The notes under the pieces: generated by a model
Told to the model about the DNA's origin: nothing
What the model saw: only the letters and a program-made list of their open reading frames with translations
Database searches by the model: none
Origin: an uncultured cyanobacterium
Lineage (GTDB): Bacteria; Cyanobacteriota; Cyanobacteriia; Cyanobacteriales; Microcystaceae
NCBI GenBank assembly: GCA_903869185.1
Contig: CAIPYC010000038.1
Span: 1 to 39,164 of the forward strand
Length of the DNA stretch: 39,164 nt
Reading direction: 5' to 3'
In this document: positions 32,173 through 39,164 of the stretch, one piece after another
Numbering within the stretch: the stretch's first letter is position 1
Layout of the letters: every line of letters starts with the position of its first letter
Made by a program: the position numbers and the translations under genes

Positions 32173-34538
32173 GATTTGCACCTGGCCAATTTACCAAATA
32201 GTGACGAAAGTCGGCGCGCAAGCACCCAAGACTGATTCCAGCCCAAACCAGATCCTAAGGTACCCCAGCCCCCTGCATAGGCTCCTGTAGTATAGAGAGC
32301 TGGCAAATTGGCGGGTTTGGCTTCCAAATTGAAGGATAAAGAATCATAATCAAGCCATTGATCTCCTTGTTTCCAACCAATCTCTTGCCCAAAATGCTCC
32401 CAAACCTCATCTTTGCTATATTTTTCCAGATGGATAATTTGGTTAAATATCTCGTTCTGTTTGGAAAAACCAAAAATTCCGTTGCTATATTGAACCCATA
32501 GTTCATCTATTTGAAGCAATAGCCCACAAGGAATCTGCTCATGAAGCTCCTTAAATCCTCTAGATCTAGCAAGAATCATGATTTGATAGAAAATCCAAGC
32601 TGTTTCAATATCTGCTTGGCGATAATCACTTTGCTGCAAATAACCTTCAAGCTGAACCAATAAAGCCGATGGGGTGGATTGCTCACGCAACTGCCTTAGT
32701 TCTTGTTCAAAGGCTACATCCGCTTGAGCATTGTACTGCACAGACAGCATTGCCAGAAAAGTTTCTTTGAATCTGCCAGAATTACTTTTATCAGCCAGTG
32801 CCAATCTAAATAACTCATGCCACTTTTGCGTATCTTCATTTTCTCTGTTTAACCAGAGTTGGAATAATATTGTCGCAGCTTTTCGAGATAAATGATAGTA
32901 AAAATCGCTTTCTTTATTCAATTGTAAGCTTGGGACTAACTGAGGCAATACACTGGCTACGCTGTAGAGTTGCTCCGGGAAATCAACCAATTCCAGTAAT
33001 CCCTGGTCAATCGCCTTGAAAATGTTGTTTTGGTAATTGGATAAATCTTTACAAACACATTCGAGAGCAGATATTGGTACCGCCATTTCATAGACTGCGC
33101 AATGTCTGAGAATGTTATGGATTTCGGGATCGATTGTTGTTAGAGAGCTATCCAAAGAACTCTTGCCCAGGCTTGACAATAGATAAAAAGAGTGAGCTAA
33201 GTTAGTATTAAATTCATAGTGAGAAGCCAGAATAATACGATGGGCAAAACTTCCTTCTCTTATAGCCCAAAGCAGAGATTTTAATATTTCTTCAGTTTCT
33301 ATCTTAAGCGAATATTTATCATTTTTAAAATTGAGATTCCATTCAAATTCATAAAAAATAAATAAATAACAATTATTGATTGATTGCCTGAATATATCCC
33401 TCAATTGATATTTAAAATCAATAGATTTATCATACTCAACTTTTATGAATTTAGTTAGATTTTCAACTATATCAGAACTACTGAGACGTCGACTACAAAT
33501 GATCTGTTGATGATTGGGCAACAGCTTAGCTAGTCCAGAGGCGATCGACTGACTGTTAGGATCTCCAATCATGATACCGCGCTGGGCTTTTGAGGCTATA
33601 GTCAAAGCCTGCTGGGATTCAAGTAAGCTTTGGCGACTTAATGCATAAGCATCCGAAATCAATGTTCGATTTACTAAATAAATAGGTAAGTTGCCCATGA
33701 CATGCAGTCGAATCTCATGGGGGTTACCTTGTTGATGTGAAGCTACAAGACAATCAAGTAAACTATTTCCTTTGGCTAATTGCAGATAGAGAGTATTAAA
33801 GGTATCTTGATTTTCTTTGATCGTCAGAATAGCTTGAGCTCCGCACTTTAGCAATTCTTCTGCTAGAAAACTTGCCAAATCTGTATTTTCCCAGTTACCG
33901 GAAAGAAGTAACAGTTTGGGAAAACTATATTTTAGTTTTTCAGCAATCTGGGTTGGATTTAATGAATCTCCAAAGCAGATCTGTTCATTTTGCAAGGAAA
34001 CGTCTCCGCTTAGGTGAATCAGATCATAGTAGTTTTTTTCTCTTGTCTGGGGAGATTGCCATAACTGATCAATTAAATCACCCTTGGTAATCTCTAGCTT
34101 AGAATTTTCCAAAAGTGGCAACCATTGCCCACGTGAAAGCAAAAAAACATTCAATCTTCCCGCCGGAAGTAATGGCAATTCTTCTCTGGGACTACTGGTT
34201 TTGTAACAACGAACCGCAAGCAAGGCCGGCTTACGGTTAATTAAAAAATTATGTCCATCATGTAGCAATTCCCAAGGCAAGAGGGAGAATTCTCTGCCAC
34301 AATATATGGCAATCATGCAACTGTCTTCATGGAAAGCCTGGATCTCTCGATCTAAAATACAGTCAGATCCATTTAACCATTGATATAAAGATGCTCCCGA
34401 ATCCGCTGGATTAGCCAAGTCAATCTCTGGAGGCTGGTGTGATATTCGACAGGTTTTCAATTGCTCAGAACTATTCCAGAAGTAATGGTAATAAAGTAGA
34501 TCTCCTGTTCTTTCTAGATCTATATGAAGAATATTCAT
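32169..34538 (-). CDS. CHAT-like / NTPase-like / GUN4 fusion protein
   Basis: Protein of 789 residues. Residues 70-295 have the CHAT peptidase layout (LLPWELLHDG at 86-95), but the catalytic His site GHG reads SGDV (177-180) and the Cys site SAC reads LSGNW (212-216), so the protease looks dead. Residues 320-400 resemble a STAND-type NTPase whose P-loop (IGDPNSQS, 324-331) lacks GKT and whose Walker B reads FIFYEFEWNL. A helical region follows. Residues 625-786 match GUN4: IPCGLLLQIDELWVQYSNG, FGFS, IGWKQGDQWLDYDSLSFNL and LPALYTTG. GUN4 domains bind porphyrins and control Mg-chelatase. Last gene of the operon from 37658, 15 bases after the phosphatase gene. Confidence 0.85.
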   Translation of the reverse strand: MNILHIDLERTGDLLYYHYFWNSSEQLKTCRISHQPPEIDLANPADSGASLYQWLNGSDCILDREIQAFHEDSCMIAIYCGREFSLLPWELLHDGHNFLINRKPALLAVRCYKTSSPREELPLLPAGRLNVFLLSRGQWLPLLENSKLEITKGDLIDQLWQSPQTREKNYYDLIHLSGDVSLQNEQICFGDSLNPTQIAEKLKYSFPKLLLLSGNWENTDLASFLAEELLKCGAQAILTIKENQDTFNTLYLQLAKGNSLLDCLVASHQQGNPHEIRLHVMGNLPIYLVNRTLISDAYALSRQSLLESQQALTIASKAQRGIMIGDPNSQSIASGLAKLLPNHQQIICSRRLSSSDIVENLTKFIKVEYDKSIDFKYQLRDIFRQSINNCYLFIFYEFEWNLNFKNDKYSLKIETEEILKSLLWAIREGSFAHRIILASHYEFNTNLAHSFYLLSSLGKSSLDSSLTTIDPEIHNILRHCAVYEMAVPISALECVCKDLSNYQNNIFKAIDQGLLELVDFPEQLYSVASVLPQLVPSLQLNKESDFYYHLSRKAATILFQLWLNRENEDTQKWHELFRLALADKSNSGRFKETFLAMLSVQYNAQADVAFEQELRQLREQSTPSALLVQLEGYLQQSDYRQADIETAWIFYQIMILARSRGFKELHEQIPCGLLLQIDELWVQYSNGIFGFSKQNEIFNQIIHLEKYSKDEVWEHFGQEIGWKQGDQWLDYDSLSFNLEAKPANLPALYTTGAYAGGWGTLGSGLGWNQSWVLARRLSSLFGKLARCKS

Positions 34539-34553
34539 AAAATAAGTTGGAAT

Positions 34554-35882
34554 TTATAGTGCGCCCCTTGCAGTCTGATCAAGTATACCAGTCCCAAAGT
34601 GATTAGTAATGTTCAAAGCCTGCAGAATAGGTATGCCATGTTCACTCTGTTGATAATCAATTACAGTAACTGATCCATTACCTTGCTTGATTTGCCATAT
34701 ATTAGCTGGGCTAAGTCCCAAAATATGACATACTATCACCTTATTAATCGCATCATGGGCTACAACCAAGCCAGTTATTAAACGCTCAGAATCTATATAT
34801 TGGGCAACCAAATCTTCCCAACAGCTGATCGCTCTGTCCCACACATCAGAGAGATTCTCGCCTTCTGGCATCTGTGCTTTTTCTGGTGAGACTTTCCACT
34901 GTTGGAGCAACTCTGTCCATTCTTGTTCAATTTCTTTTTCGAGCTTTCCTTCCCAAAGTCCATGACAAATCTCTATGAGCTGATCACTTAATTCTAAATT
35001 TATGTGATTATGGTGCTTTAAAATGATCTCTGCTGTTTCTTTAGGCCGAGAAAGAGAACTACTGAGAGCAAAATCCAGCTTAATATGACTGAGAAATTCG
35101 GCCGCTTTTTCGGCCTGCATTCTACCTTTATCATTGAGTGGAACGTCTTTAATACCTTGAAATCTTGATTCCCTATTCCAATTAGTCTCACCATGTCTTA
35201 CCAAAAGCAATCTAAGTCCGCCTTTATTTGAGCGGGGTTTAGGCAGTGGCATATCTAGGTGTGCAGTCTGGTTGATTGATTCAATTTGAACGTTGTCGGC
35301 AGCATCAAAATTCAAAATATTAATACAACAATTAGACTGCTGAATACGATGATAATGAGATGAAGGTATATCTGAGGCAGTCATTATTAAACAGCGATTA
35401 ATACCATTGTGCCCAACTACTAGAATGGTTTGACCGCGGTGCTTTTGCAATATCTCAGACCAGAATTGTTGCCCCTGTTGATAAAGTTCAGCAATTGGAT
35501 AATAATCTTGTCCATTTACCGGCATTTTGAGTAAATGCGGCTCTTCTTTCCAGATCTTGTATTGAAGGGGAAATTCTCTCTGAACTTCCTCTTTGGCCAA
35601 GTTTTCCCAAATTGGCAAGTTAACTTCCAAAAGCAGATTGCTAATTTGTAGTTCGGGTGAGTTTCTAAGCTGCTTCTGAATTATTTCTGCAGTATCTCTA
35701 GCTCTTTGTAGTGGACTTGAATAGAAAGCATCTATTTTGAGATCGGACAGAGAGTTGCCAACACTGAGAGCATCCTGTCTTCCCTTTTCTGTCAGAACAG
35801 ATATATTCGAGCGGCCTTGTATTTTTTGTGCTGCATTTGAACTGCTTTGACCATGACGGACAATAATTACCTTGGTAGTCAA
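34554..35882 (-). CDS. Double histidine-phosphatase (phosphoglycerate mutase family)
   Basis: Protein of 442 residues made of two tandem histidine-phosphatase domains. The first has RHG at 9-11 and VVGHNG (His158). The second has RHG at 229-231 ([11 protein letters not shown]) and VVAHDA. In Synechocystis a related two-domain protein (Slr1124) has been reported as a phosphoserine phosphatase, so serine synthesis is a reasonable but unproven role. Start is TTG at 35880-35882: AGGAG lies 7 bases before it, and the TTG overlaps the panD TGA stop (TTGA). No ATG fits better. It precedes the CHAT-GUN4 gene. Confidence 0.88.
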   Translation of the reverse strand: MTTKVIIVRHGQSSSNAAQKIQGRSNISVLTEKGRQDALSVGNSLSDLKIDAFYSSPLQRARDTAEIIQKQLRNSPELQISNLLLEVNLPIWENLAKEEVQREFPLQYKIWKEEPHLLKMPVNGQDYYPIAELYQQGQQFWSEILQKHRGQTILVVGHNGINRCLIMTASDIPSSHYHRIQQSNCCINILNFDAADNVQIESINQTAHLDMPLPKPRSNKGGLRLLLVRHGETNWNRESRFQGIKDVPLNDKGRMQAEKAAEFLSHIKLDFALSSSLSRPKETAEIILKHHNHINLELSDQLIEICHGLWEGKLEKEIEQEWTELLQQWKVSPEKAQMPEGENLSDVWDRAISCWEDLVAQYIDSERLITGLVVAHDAINKVIVCHILGLSPANIWQIKQGNGSVTVIDYQQSEHGIPILQALNITNHFGTGILDQTARGAL

Positions 35883-36340
35883 CTTGTATCTCCTAAAATA
35901 TGTTGCTCAATCAAAGTAATTTTATCGGAATAACTCTGCAATTCTACTCCATTGCCTACAGGAATTAGATTTTGCACTATTAATTCCTGAAGATTGTTAT
36001 TTTCATCGGCTACGAAAACTTTAGCCGTATGTCCATTTCTGAGGACTTGTTCTCTTTGATGTTGTTCATAAGCATAGATAATCAAGATATCGCCCTTTTG
36101 ACAAAGCAACGCAGCTCCGCCATTGGGACAGATTTCTCTGCTTCCTCTGATTCCAGGTAAGGCATAAGTCGACCAGCGCATTCCATTATTAAGATTGACA
36201 ATATCCACCTCTTCCAAAGGAAGGATACCAACTTGAGAAAGTAAATCCTCGTCAATGGTAATGCTGCCAATATAGTCAAGATTAGCATCGGTTACCTTCA
36301 CTCGATGTAGTTTTGCATGCATTAAACGAATAGTCACCAT
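35879..36340 (-). CDS. panD: Aspartate 1-decarboxylase
   Basis: Pyruvoyl-dependent enzyme that makes beta-alanine for pantothenate and CoA. The precursor self-cleaves between Gly25 and Ser26 in YIGSITID; Ser26 becomes the pyruvoyl group. RWSTYALPG and [16 protein letters not shown] are conserved family blocks. About 153 residues from the ATG at 36340; a GTG six codons upstream (36358) is in frame, but its AGGA overlaps the start codon and homologues begin near [14 protein letters not shown]. The C-terminal about 30 residues extend past the usual 126-residue length. Overlaps the next gene by 4 bases and lies 20 bases after the S4 gene. Confidence 0.94.
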   Translation of the reverse strand: MVTIRLMHAKLHRVKVTDANLDYIGSITIDEDLLSQVGILPLEEVDIVNLNNGMRWSTYALPGIRGSREICPNGGAALLCQKGDILIIYAYEQHQREQVLRNGHTAKVFVADENNNLQELIVQNLIPVGNGVELQSYSDKITLIEQHILGDTS

Positions 36341-36360
36341 TGCTGATGTTTGGGTCACTC

Positions 36361-37146
36361 CTAAGTAAAGCGAGTCAATTGTACGCGATAGCGTTGTTTT
36401 TTGGTGATCTCAACAGTGCCAATTTCCAATCTTCCCTTTCCTCGCATGGATATGAGATCTCCTGTGACTATATTATGGCTAGGTTGAGTAATTTCTTTCC
36501 AATTAACTCTAACATCACCGGCTGTTATAGCATCTGACATTTTACTACGAGAGAGAGCAAAACCTGCCGAAGCTATAGCATCTAATCTCAAAGATGCTTC
36601 AACTGTATTAATTTCTTTGGTCTTTGGCGGTCTTATCTTCAAGTCGCTCAAGTCAATCAGCCTGGTTTTTACTGAAACTGTTCTGACCTGGTTCAGGCTC
36701 ATACACAAAAAATCAACAATCTCAGGAACCACAATCACTTGAGCTCCTCTTTCTCCTAAAACCGTTATATCTCCAACTTTATCTCTGACTATTCCAGTTG
36801 ACAAGATGGCACCTAAGAAGTCTCGGTGGGTAACTGGATCAAAGAGAAAATTACCGGCTATATCCAACAGGGAAAGGGAAACTTCTTGCTGCTCCAGGGG
36901 AAAGTCGGCTCGGGATATGGCTAAACGGCAGCGTTCTGCCTGAAGATAGCCGCCCCAACTGAGATAGTTGACTTCAGTGAGTTTATTGAGTACCGACTTG
37001 GCTTCTTGCAAAACCCTAGGCGAGAGAAAATCACTCAAACTTGTTTGCCAGTTTTTGATTGCCCCCTCAGAGAGGTCTAGAATGCGAGATATGGTCTCTC
37101 TTTCGCTAACCCCCTTAAGTAGTTCATCTCTGGGTAATATGCTCAT
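36361..37146 (-). CDS. Photosystem II S4 domain protein
   Basis: RNA-binding protein of 261 residues of the PSII S4 domain family, related to YlmH and found in cyanobacteria and plastids. The N-terminal part (1-170) has [18 protein letters not shown] and [18 protein letters not shown]. The S4 domain (about 185-255) reads [31 protein letters not shown], and [15 protein letters not shown]. The family is linked to PSII by name and co-occurrence; the RNA target is unknown. Its start overlaps the stop of the upstream gene (TAATG). Upstream of panD in the operon. Confidence 0.9.
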   Translation of the reverse strand: MSILPRDELLKGVSERETISRILDLSEGAIKNWQTSLSDFLSPRVLQEAKSVLNKLTEVNYLSWGGYLQAERCRLAISRADFPLEQQEVSLSLLDIAGNFLFDPVTHRDFLGAILSTGIVRDKVGDITVLGERGAQVIVVPEIVDFLCMSLNQVRTVSVKTRLIDLSDLKIRPPKTKEINTVEASLRLDAIASAGFALSRSKMSDAITAGDVRVNWKEITQPSHNIVTGDLISMRGKGRLEIGTVEITKKQRYRVQLTRFT

Positions 37147-37658
37147 TATTGACCTAGGTTGTAGTTCTGAAGACTTTCGGGGTTGAAAGATTGCAGAATA
37201 TTGATGGCTTCGTCCTTGAATTGCCCCAGAGACTGTACTGCTACTAGGTATTTTCCAGAGCTCAGACGATTGCGATAGGGTAAGTCATCTCCACTGCCAA
37301 AAAGCAAACCTGAGCTTCCGCCTACAAAAAAGCTGCCCATAGCACCACCTAAACTTCCCAGTATGCCACCGACAATATGGTTACCCGGCTCGCCAGCCCA
37401 GGCAAATGTATTAAGTTGAGTGATTAAATCGAAGGTATAGCCAGCGAAGAATCCAAAAGGAATCAACCAGATAGCCATACGGAGAAATCCTTTTCTGGCC
37501 TGCTGGTCTGGATCAAGGAAACCAAACTCGTCAGCAGTCTTATAACCTCTTCCCAATATAGCTAAACGCTCTAACGGTATACCTGCTTTTTCCAGAGCGG
37601 TATAGGCTGCCTCTGCTTTAATGCGATCGGGTAGTATGGCTATGATATAACTATTCAT
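37146..37658 (-). CDS. Glycine-rich membrane protein (stress-protein-like N-terminus)
   Basis: Protein of 170 residues that leads the operon. The N-terminal segment (1-45) resembles general-stress-protein-17M-like domains: YIIAILPDRIKAEAAYTALE and RLAILGRGYKTADEFGF. Two hydrophobic regions follow (about 60-80 and 92-120; the second is very Gly-rich, IVGGILGSLGGAMGSFFVGG). The C-terminal LPYRNRLSSGKYLVAVQS block is conserved in cyanobacterial homologues as I recall them. Function unknown. Its TAA overlaps the S4 gene ATG. The promoter probably lies in 37659-37690. Confidence 0.8.
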   Translation of the reverse strand: MNSYIIAILPDRIKAEAAYTALEKAGIPLERLAILGRGYKTADEFGFLDPDQQARKGFLRMAIWLIPFGFFAGYTFDLITQLNTFAWAGEPGNHIVGGILGSLGGAMGSFFVGGSSGLLFGSGDDLPYRNRLSSGKYLVAVQSLGQFKDEAINILQSFNPESLQNYNLGQ

Positions 37659-37690
37659 TTTTAGATTATCTCTCGCTCATTCTACAATAG

Positions 37691-37846
37691 CAAATTCTAC
37701 TCTCAAAGTATAAGAACAAGGCACTCAGGGCGAAATCCGCACTTGTAAAACTAGGAGGTCTATCATCAGAACAAATAGCAATGGTACTTGAATTAGATCT
37801 AGAACTCATCAACCAAGAGATCTCTAAGTTATCAGACAATTATTGA
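37691..37846 (+). pseudogene. Remnant of a nuclease-like (Rpn/DUF4351-type) gene end
   Basis: An open stretch of 51 codons with no usable start follows a TAG at 37688-37690 and ends in TGA at 37844-37846. Its translation ends LVKLGGLSSEQIAMVLELDL and then ELINQEISKL, a helix-turn-helix-like end resembling the C-terminus of Rpn-family (PD-(D/E)XK) transposase/nuclease proteins common in cyanobacteria. No Met precedes the conserved part and the nuclease core is absent, so this is a broken gene end. The family call is tentative. Confidence 0.35.
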
Positions 37847-37899
37847 CAACCCTAAAAGCCCCTCACCCTTTGTGGGATCCGGGACTTAAAGTAAAGTGT

Positions 37900-38934
37900 T
37901 TAAGCTCTTTTTTTCTTGAGATATCTCAGTCCAATAAATAGTGGTATACCCAACATGAAGCCCTGTTCCGGGGAAAATTCAAAGGGGACATTGGTTGATG
38001 CTGATGGGGTGGCGATAAATCCATGGTCATGGCCGGTAGTGTCGGGATAATATCCCACAACAACTCCGTTATTGTTGATTCCCTCAGCATATGTACCATT
38101 TACGGCATTAGCATTAGGGTCGTTTAAATCGCTGAAGGTAGTGCCATTGTATATAAATCCATGGCTTGTGTAGTTAACGTCGTTATAATATCCAACAACA
38201 TCCCCGTTATTGTTGATACCATTGACAAACGTACCATTTACGCCATAAGGGTCATTTAAATCGGTGAATGTACCGCCGCTGTATATAAATCCATGGCTTG
38301 TGTAGTTAACGTCGTTATAATATCCCACAACAACTCCACTATTGTTGATACCAGAGGCATACGTACCATATACGGCATTAGGGTCGTTTAAATCGCTGAA
38401 GTTAGTTCCACTGTATATGAATCCAATCTGCTTGCCTGTACTGCTTTCATAACTTCCAACAACATCCCCGTTATCGTTAATACCACTGGGATATGTACCA
38501 CCTGCGCTATTAGGGTCGTTTAAATCGCTGAAGGTAGTGCCATTGTATATGAATCCATAGTTATAGGTGGCGGCATAATTTCCAACAACAACTCCGCTAT
38601 TGTTGATACCATGGGCATATGTATTACCTGAGGCATTAGGGTCATGAAAATCGCTGAAGGTAGAGGTAGTTCCATTGTATATAAAACTACTGGTATTGTT
38701 GGCATAATATCCAACAACATACCCGTTATCGTTAATACCAACGGGTACTGTACCATTTACGCCATTAGGGTCACCTAAAGCGGTGAAATTGTATGAGAGT
38801 GCATGAGCCGGGGCAGAAAGAGCAAGACTACCGAGTAGGATAGCAGCGATGGACAGTGTTTTTTGTTTACTTGTATCATAGTAAATATGTGTTAGTATTG
38901 TTGAGCTGACAAAGTTAAACAAATTGAGTCGCAA
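37900..38934 (-). CDS. HAF-repeat surface protein with PFEFSP sorting signal
   Basis: Secreted protein of 344 residues. A hydrophobic signal peptide (about 25-45, ending SAPAHA) precedes six repeats of about 44 residues (GFIYNGTTFSDLNDPN, then GINNNGVVVGYY) of the HAF type. The C-terminus is PFEFSPEQGF, a hydrophobic helix and LKKKRA: the cyanobacterial PEP-CTERM subclass. The only in-frame start is TTG at 38934, with no ribosome site. An ATG at 38877-38879 is one base out of frame; adding one A to the A6 run (38859-38864) would give MIQVNKKTLSIAA, a normal signal peptide. Function is surface or matrix display; partner unknown. Confidence 0.85.
   Translation of the reverse strand: MRLNLFNFVSSTILTHIYYDTSKQKTLSIAAILLGSLALSAPAHALSYNFTALGDPNGVNGTVPVGINDNGYVVGYYANNTSSFIYNGTTSTFSDFHDPNASGNTYAHGINNSGVVVGNYAATYNYGFIYNGTTFSDLNDPNSAGGTYPSGINDNGDVVGSYESSTGKQIGFIYSGTNFSDLNDPNAVYGTYASGINNSGVVVGYYNDVNYTSHGFIYSGGTFTDLNDPYGVNGTFVNGINNNGDVVGYYNDVNYTSHGFIYNGTTFSDLNDPNANAVNGTYAEGINNNGVVVGYYPDTTGHDHGFIATPSASTNVPFEFSPEQGFMLGIPLFIGLRYLKKKRA
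38149..38325. repeat. 45-bp identical repeats inside the HAF gene
   Basis: A 45-base segment is identical at 38149-38193 and 38281-38325, 132 bases (44 codons) apart, the length of one HAF unit. Other units are diverged, so this looks like a recent in-frame duplication or gene conversion within the array. Confidence 0.85.
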
Positions 38935-38944
38935 TGGAAATTTT

Positions 38945-39018
38945 CATGCTACAGCATGTTTATAGGTTTTCACAAGTCCCAGTTGGTCCTGATTTTTCCC
39001 AGGACTGGTCCTAGGACC
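38945..39018. repeat. Palindrome cluster upstream of the HAF gene
   Basis: Three symmetrical elements stand in 75 bases: CATGCT-AC-AGCATG (38945-38958); GTCCTG (38986-38991) with CAGGAC (39000-39005) around an 8-base loop; and the perfect palindrome GGTCCTAGGACC (39007-39018). The last two share the GGTCCT motif and could fold alternatively. They could be operators, or the hairpin end of an IS200-type element. Confidence 0.5.
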
Positions 39019-39058
39019 ATCTAAAAAGAGGGGACTACTTGGGGCTATTTTGTCTCTT

Positions 39059-39151
39059 TAACTGTGGTGAATTCACTATCCTACAAGGGGAATGGGACTT
39101 TGAATATTCATGTGGTGATGCCAAAGTATGCTAATATCAATGCCCTATAAT
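39059..39151 (+). pseudogene. Possible IS200-type transposase N-terminal remnant
   Basis: A short open stretch on the plus strand reads LSYKGNGTLNIHVVMPKYAN before a stop near 39150. It resembles the IS200/IS605 TnpA start, YKSNNN followed by a HVVWCPKYR-like motif, with one residue missing and no Met. Strong palindromes lie just upstream (38986-39018), as at IS200 ends. The match is short and based on recall. Confidence 0.3.
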
Positions 39152-39164
39152 TATCTAGATGAGA

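Noticed and set aside
1-39164. CRISPR array, rRNA operon, prophage or defence cassette
   Set aside because: No direct-repeat/spacer pattern, no rRNA sequence and no phage structural or toxin-antitoxin genes were seen; the CHAT-containing gene lacks catalytic residues and defence neighbours.

Overview
The window is chromosomal DNA from a cyanobacterium with roughly 40% G+C by eye. Lineage markers are plastocyanin (11829-12206), the photosystem II assembly factor Psb28 (23155-23496), a CRR6-type NDH-1 maturation protein (12260-12730), a photosystem II S4 domain protein (36361-37146), a GUN4 domain (end of 32169-34538), a cyanobacterial-type PEP-CTERM sorting signal, and several families known mainly from cyanobacteria (DUF3727, DUF4346, DUF4327, DUF3326, DUF3531). 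Only one HIP1 octamer (GCGATCGC, about 2213-2221) was seen, so this is not a HIP1-rich strain. Genus cannot be fixed from sequence alone.

Layout. 1-1385: a PEP-CTERM surface protein, a decayed IS630-type transposase fragment and the recN terminator. 1386-5850: pheS-recN on the minus strand, divergent from surE-DUF3727, then a strong hairpin and tRNA-Leu(GAG). 5863-9931: glutathione reductase, divergent from the dacB-rsmB pair. 9964-12730: a small Cys-rich protein with a probable frameshift, a DciA-like protein, an anchored protein of unknown function, and petE with a duplicated operator-like dyad. 12760-18979: asnS-crr6, a membrane zinc-ribbon protein, PEP synthase followed by an Rrf2 regulator, a COG0523 GTPase and thiS. 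19068-25821: DUF4346-GH57, trpD, DUF4327, psb28, and a compact minus-strand operon (TPR protein, a 59-residue protein, DUF3326, CPBP protease, DUF3531). 26831-32172: a conserved unknown, an AI-2E-type permease divergent from an NFACT/RqcH protein, a GT2 glycosyltransferase and a coiled-coil membrane protein.

The most unusual region is the minus-strand operon 37658-32169. A glycine-rich membrane protein, the PSII S4 protein, panD, a double histidine-phosphatase protein and a 789-residue protein follow one another with overlaps or gaps of at most about 20 bases. The last gene encodes an apparently inactive CHAT domain, a degenerate NTPase-like segment and a C-terminal GUN4 tetrapyrrole-binding domain. 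It is the best candidate here for an undescribed system: a catalytically dead caspase/NTPase-like scaffold joined to a porphyrin sensor and transcribed with a PSII-associated RNA-binding protein.

The right end (37659-39164) looks like an accessory island. It holds a nuclease-like gene remnant, a HAF-repeat protein with a PFEFSP sorting signal whose signal peptide may be out of frame at an A6 tract, palindromes, and a possible IS200-type remnant. Most other genes are ordinary cyanobacterial housekeeping genes, packed tightly, with several overlapping convergent ends.
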